From: Paramacrobiotus metropolitanus
Lineage: Eukaryota > Tardigrada > Eutardigrada > Parachela > Macrobiotidae
Assembly (NCBI RefSeq): GCF_019649055.1
Contig: NW_026570224.1
Location: forward strand, 1,488,001 to 1,552,000
Direction of reading: 5' to 3'
Length of the DNA: 64,000 bases
How positions within the stretch are numbered: position 1 is the stretch's first letter; each line of letters begins with the position of its first letter. The position numbers and the translations under genes are program-made. Shown here in pieces: positions 61,541 to 64,000 of the stretch. Below the pieces are notes generated by a model. It did not search any database. It saw only the letters and a program-made list of their open reading frames with translations, and was not told the origin of the DNA.

Positions 61541-63717
61541 GGGAGTGTTTACTTCTTTCCCAGTTAAAACGGTTTTACTCGCAAGGGATATAACAAATGA
61601 CACTGTTTCGATACAGCGGAAGGAAATGCCTGCTTGAAATTAATGATCTCGCCACAGCATGCTGGTAGCATGTGACTTCCTGTGTTATCCAAAAAATTTC
61701 CTCAGTGTGGTCAATCCGTCCCAAATATACGTACACCGGATAGGTTACATTTTAATGAAACAGACTGTGCCCGCATCGCACAGTATGATTTATTTAAGCA
61801 ATTAGGTGCCAGTTAGGCGACTGGGCTGAACGAGTGCACATTAAAGATTGTCTGAGCAAATGTGGCGTCATAGTTTACTTCCGTTTCCAGCGGGGTCAAA
61901 AGATGTGGAGACGGTTAGACGGTATTGTGTACATTTGTTCAGGAATAAACTAACGACGACGTCTGTAGAAGCGCAATGGGGCAGCGAAATGCTGACAACG
62001 CCGTTACACTCTTTGATCGACTTTCGATCCGTATCTCCGGTCCACTTCATCCTCTTCCTGAACCCCACGGCATAGATCTTGTGTACATCGCTGTATCCCA
62101 CAAACCACATTAGTGTTAATCGGATGGGACTAGCTGGCAGAGTTCGTCACACATTTCGCATGAGAATTATACCACGCCATCGGCAGCCAGATTGATTTGG
62201 AACAAGCTGATCAGGAAGCGTCATGGATACAGGATACTATAGATCTATAGCTGTATGTGCTATTATAATGTATGCGCAATATTATTATTATATTGCTTTA
62301 GCATATGTCTTTGTCGTGTTTCGATCTTCATTAAAATTCGGTAGACGCTTAAGCATGGTATTGTTTATATAGTCGACGGGCGCATTGGGGAATTTTGAAA
62401 AAGGCGATGTAATATTCAAGCTTATCGATGTCGACTTCCTTGATGAAAGTGGCTGCTGTCAACGTCCGTTAAGTAATTAGAATAGCAATCCAGCAATCTG
62501 GATTCGGTACCGATTACCAATCGCAATATAAAAACTATATCCCAGACTCCGGAGGCTAGCTTTAAACCAACGCTTGGTTGTATATATATCAGCCTTTATT
62601 GAGCTCCGTATGCTGTTATGCGGCAAAAAACCCTTATTACAAATTAGGGAAAAGGCACGCATAAAAAATATAAACTAAAAATAAACTATTAAAAATAAAC
62701 TTAAAAAATACAATAGAATAATAAATTCATTGTTGCAAATTCTATGGACAATAGGAGAAAACAGATTTTACATTACAGATATCCGTGACGACACAATAAT
62801 AAGGTCTAATCTAATATATAAAATGTTATCCTATTCATATGGCAACTTCTTACTTGAAATTAGAAAAGCTTTGTAACTGTCTTAAAAATGTTTAAACGTT
62901 TTCTACTTCTATAATATTTTTCTATATAATATTTTTCTATTTTTACCATTTTCTGTTCAGTCTGTCCTTTCCAACACAAGATTGTACTCCATTGTTTTCA
63001 GCCTGCTAGTGCGGCACGTTTGATGCCTTCGTACTGAGTAAACTCGGTTTTCTAAATCTCCTCAACATTATTTGCACTTGAACACGTTTATAAGACTTAC
63101 GTGGTAAACTAATCGCTGGTTTTCTTTATACGGAAGTGCACTGCTTTACTGTTTTCTTCCGGTCCGTCTCCACGCCGAACTGCGAAAAACCGTGGTGTAC
63201 GAGTATTTATTGTTCTGCTATGTTACCATAGCAGAAGCATAGCGTTACCACAGCATAGCTGAAGTGCCATAAAAGAAGGATTCCTATGCAAAATTTTCTT
63301 ACGGAAAGGACGATCAAACAGAAAACTAGCAACACGAAAAACAATCACTAATAGAAGCAGCAATATAGCGTAGTAGATGAAACACAAGGCGGGACGGGTT
63401 ACAACCGGTCATATTCGTGGATTATGGCGTAATCGGTGAGACAGTCCACAAATGCCGGTACAGTAGCTGCAAACCTCCAGCCATTCATGAAATGTCTTTG
63501 CTTTTCTCCGGCAAAACTCGATTCTGCAATAAACAAATCTTGTTCGATGATTGGCATTTGCTTAAGAAGGCTATCCAACTTGCAACGAAAGCAAGAACCA
63601 TTACGCAGTGTTTGTTTCCACCATTACGCAGTGTAAAATTAAATATCAGTGCTGTAGTACGATTATAATAATTTAGATATTCTTTTCTACACGACATTCT
63701 GTTGCACCCACCAAAAT
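61541..63717. other. Intergenic region between receptor subunits B and C
   Basis: 2.2 kb. Very AT-rich at 62640-62960. A GC-richer open frame at 61868-62110 is noted separately. Otherwise nothing supportable. Confidence 0.35.
61868..62110 (-). other. Unassigned 80-codon ORF
   Basis: Stands out by higher GC than the flanks and protein-like composition (VGYSDVHKIYAVGFRKRMKW, CNGVVSISLPHCASTDVVV). I cannot tie it to a family and see no clear splice partners; the plus strand is also open here. It may be a gene fragment. Confidence 0.2.
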
Positions 63718-63870
63718 TCAACGTATTGTATATTGCATTGGGACAACATAGTCGAACAGATAAGGTGAATTCAAAATGATTCCCATAGATCCAGCGGATG
63801 TTACGAGAAAAAACACCCACAGCAGTAAACGGTCAATTACTTGGGACATAAAGCGCCAATCATCGGAGAT
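63718..63870 (-). CDS. Last exon of a third nicotinic receptor-like subunit (C), rest beyond the window
   Basis: Acceptor GGCAG then 50 codons and TGA. It encodes ISDDWRFMSQVIDRLLLWVF followed by LVTSAGSMGIILNSPYLFDY, i.e. the pre-M4 helix and M4. It is nearly identical to the last exon of subunit B (SSEDWRFVSQVIDRLLLWVF), showing a recent tandem copy. The other exons should lie just past 64000; the sequence 63871-64000 is intron. Confidence 0.9.
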   Translation of the reverse strand: MSDDWRFMSQVIDRLLLWVFFLVTSAGSMGIILNSPYLFDYVVPMQYTIR

Positions 63871-64000
63871 CTGCCAAAAAAACGTCAAAAACGTCAAAGA
63901 CAACAGATATTGTACGAGTATTTCTAACACGTCGTATATTAATCGCAAATCGTATATTAATCGCAAATTGTACTCAACTTCTTGCACGTGAAGTGCATTT

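Noticed and set aside
1-64000. tRNA or rRNA genes
   Set aside because: No cloverleaf-like stretch with the expected T-loop (GGTTCGAATCC-type) or conserved rRNA sequence was found by eye; a covariance-model search would settle it.
1-64000. Bacterial contamination or an operonic gene cluster
   Set aside because: Almost every gene has spliceosomal introns and animal-specific domains.

Overview
This is eukaryotic nuclear DNA from a small invertebrate. Nearly every gene is split by short introns with GT/AG borders, coding exons stand out against AT-rich spacers, and the gene set is animal: nicotinic receptor subunits, a SOCS protein, trypsin-like proteases, PEBP, DHCR24 and a Rab escort protein. 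An ecdysozoan, perhaps a tardigrade, is my guess from gene compactness and content; nothing here proves the phylum. There is no bacterial operon, rRNA, CRISPR array or tRNA that I can support. I built the exon models by hand from splice sites, reading phase and family motifs.

Layout: (1) 1-2179 (+) 3' part of a MUT-7/EXD3-type exonuclease. (2) 2801-5080 (-) decayed THAP/DDE transposase. (3) 6330-9587 (+) SLC41 Mg2+ transporter. (4) 11542-10446 (-) MICOS13/QIL1 homologue. (5) 12426-14628 (+) COQ2. (6) 17484-24906 (+) RNF220-like E3 ligase with a 5.3-kb intron holding two small TIR elements, one a textbook hAT MITE. (7) 26485-25337 and 29522-27828 (-) two tandem PEBP paralogues, the second with a signal peptide. 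(8) 32048-34168 (+) SOCS6/7. (9) 35893-34806 (-) COQ9. (10) 36737-37723 (+) 5'-truncated retroelement ORF. (11) 40890-39018 and 42647-41238 (-) two trypsin-like serine proteases, the second with a 1-nt frameshift. (12) 45834-43371 (-) DHCR24. (13) 47737-47186 (-) FCF2-type pre-rRNA processing factor. (14) 48337-51689 (+) Rab escort protein. (15) 54355-57817 (+), 61540-58072 (-) and 63870-63718 (-, partial) a cluster of three nicotinic-receptor-like subunits.

The genes do not form one pathway. Themes: COQ2 and COQ9 both act in ubiquinone synthesis and MICOS13 organises the inner membrane where that occurs; DHCR24 is a sterol reductase; three local duplications (PEBP, protease, receptor) keep the same intron positions between copies. 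I found no wholly new system. The most unusual signals are a receptor subunit lacking the usual Glu at the inner mouth of its pore, duplicated splice sites in two genes, a tandem CAG acceptor that sets Cys-loop spacing, and the two elements in the RNF220-like intron.
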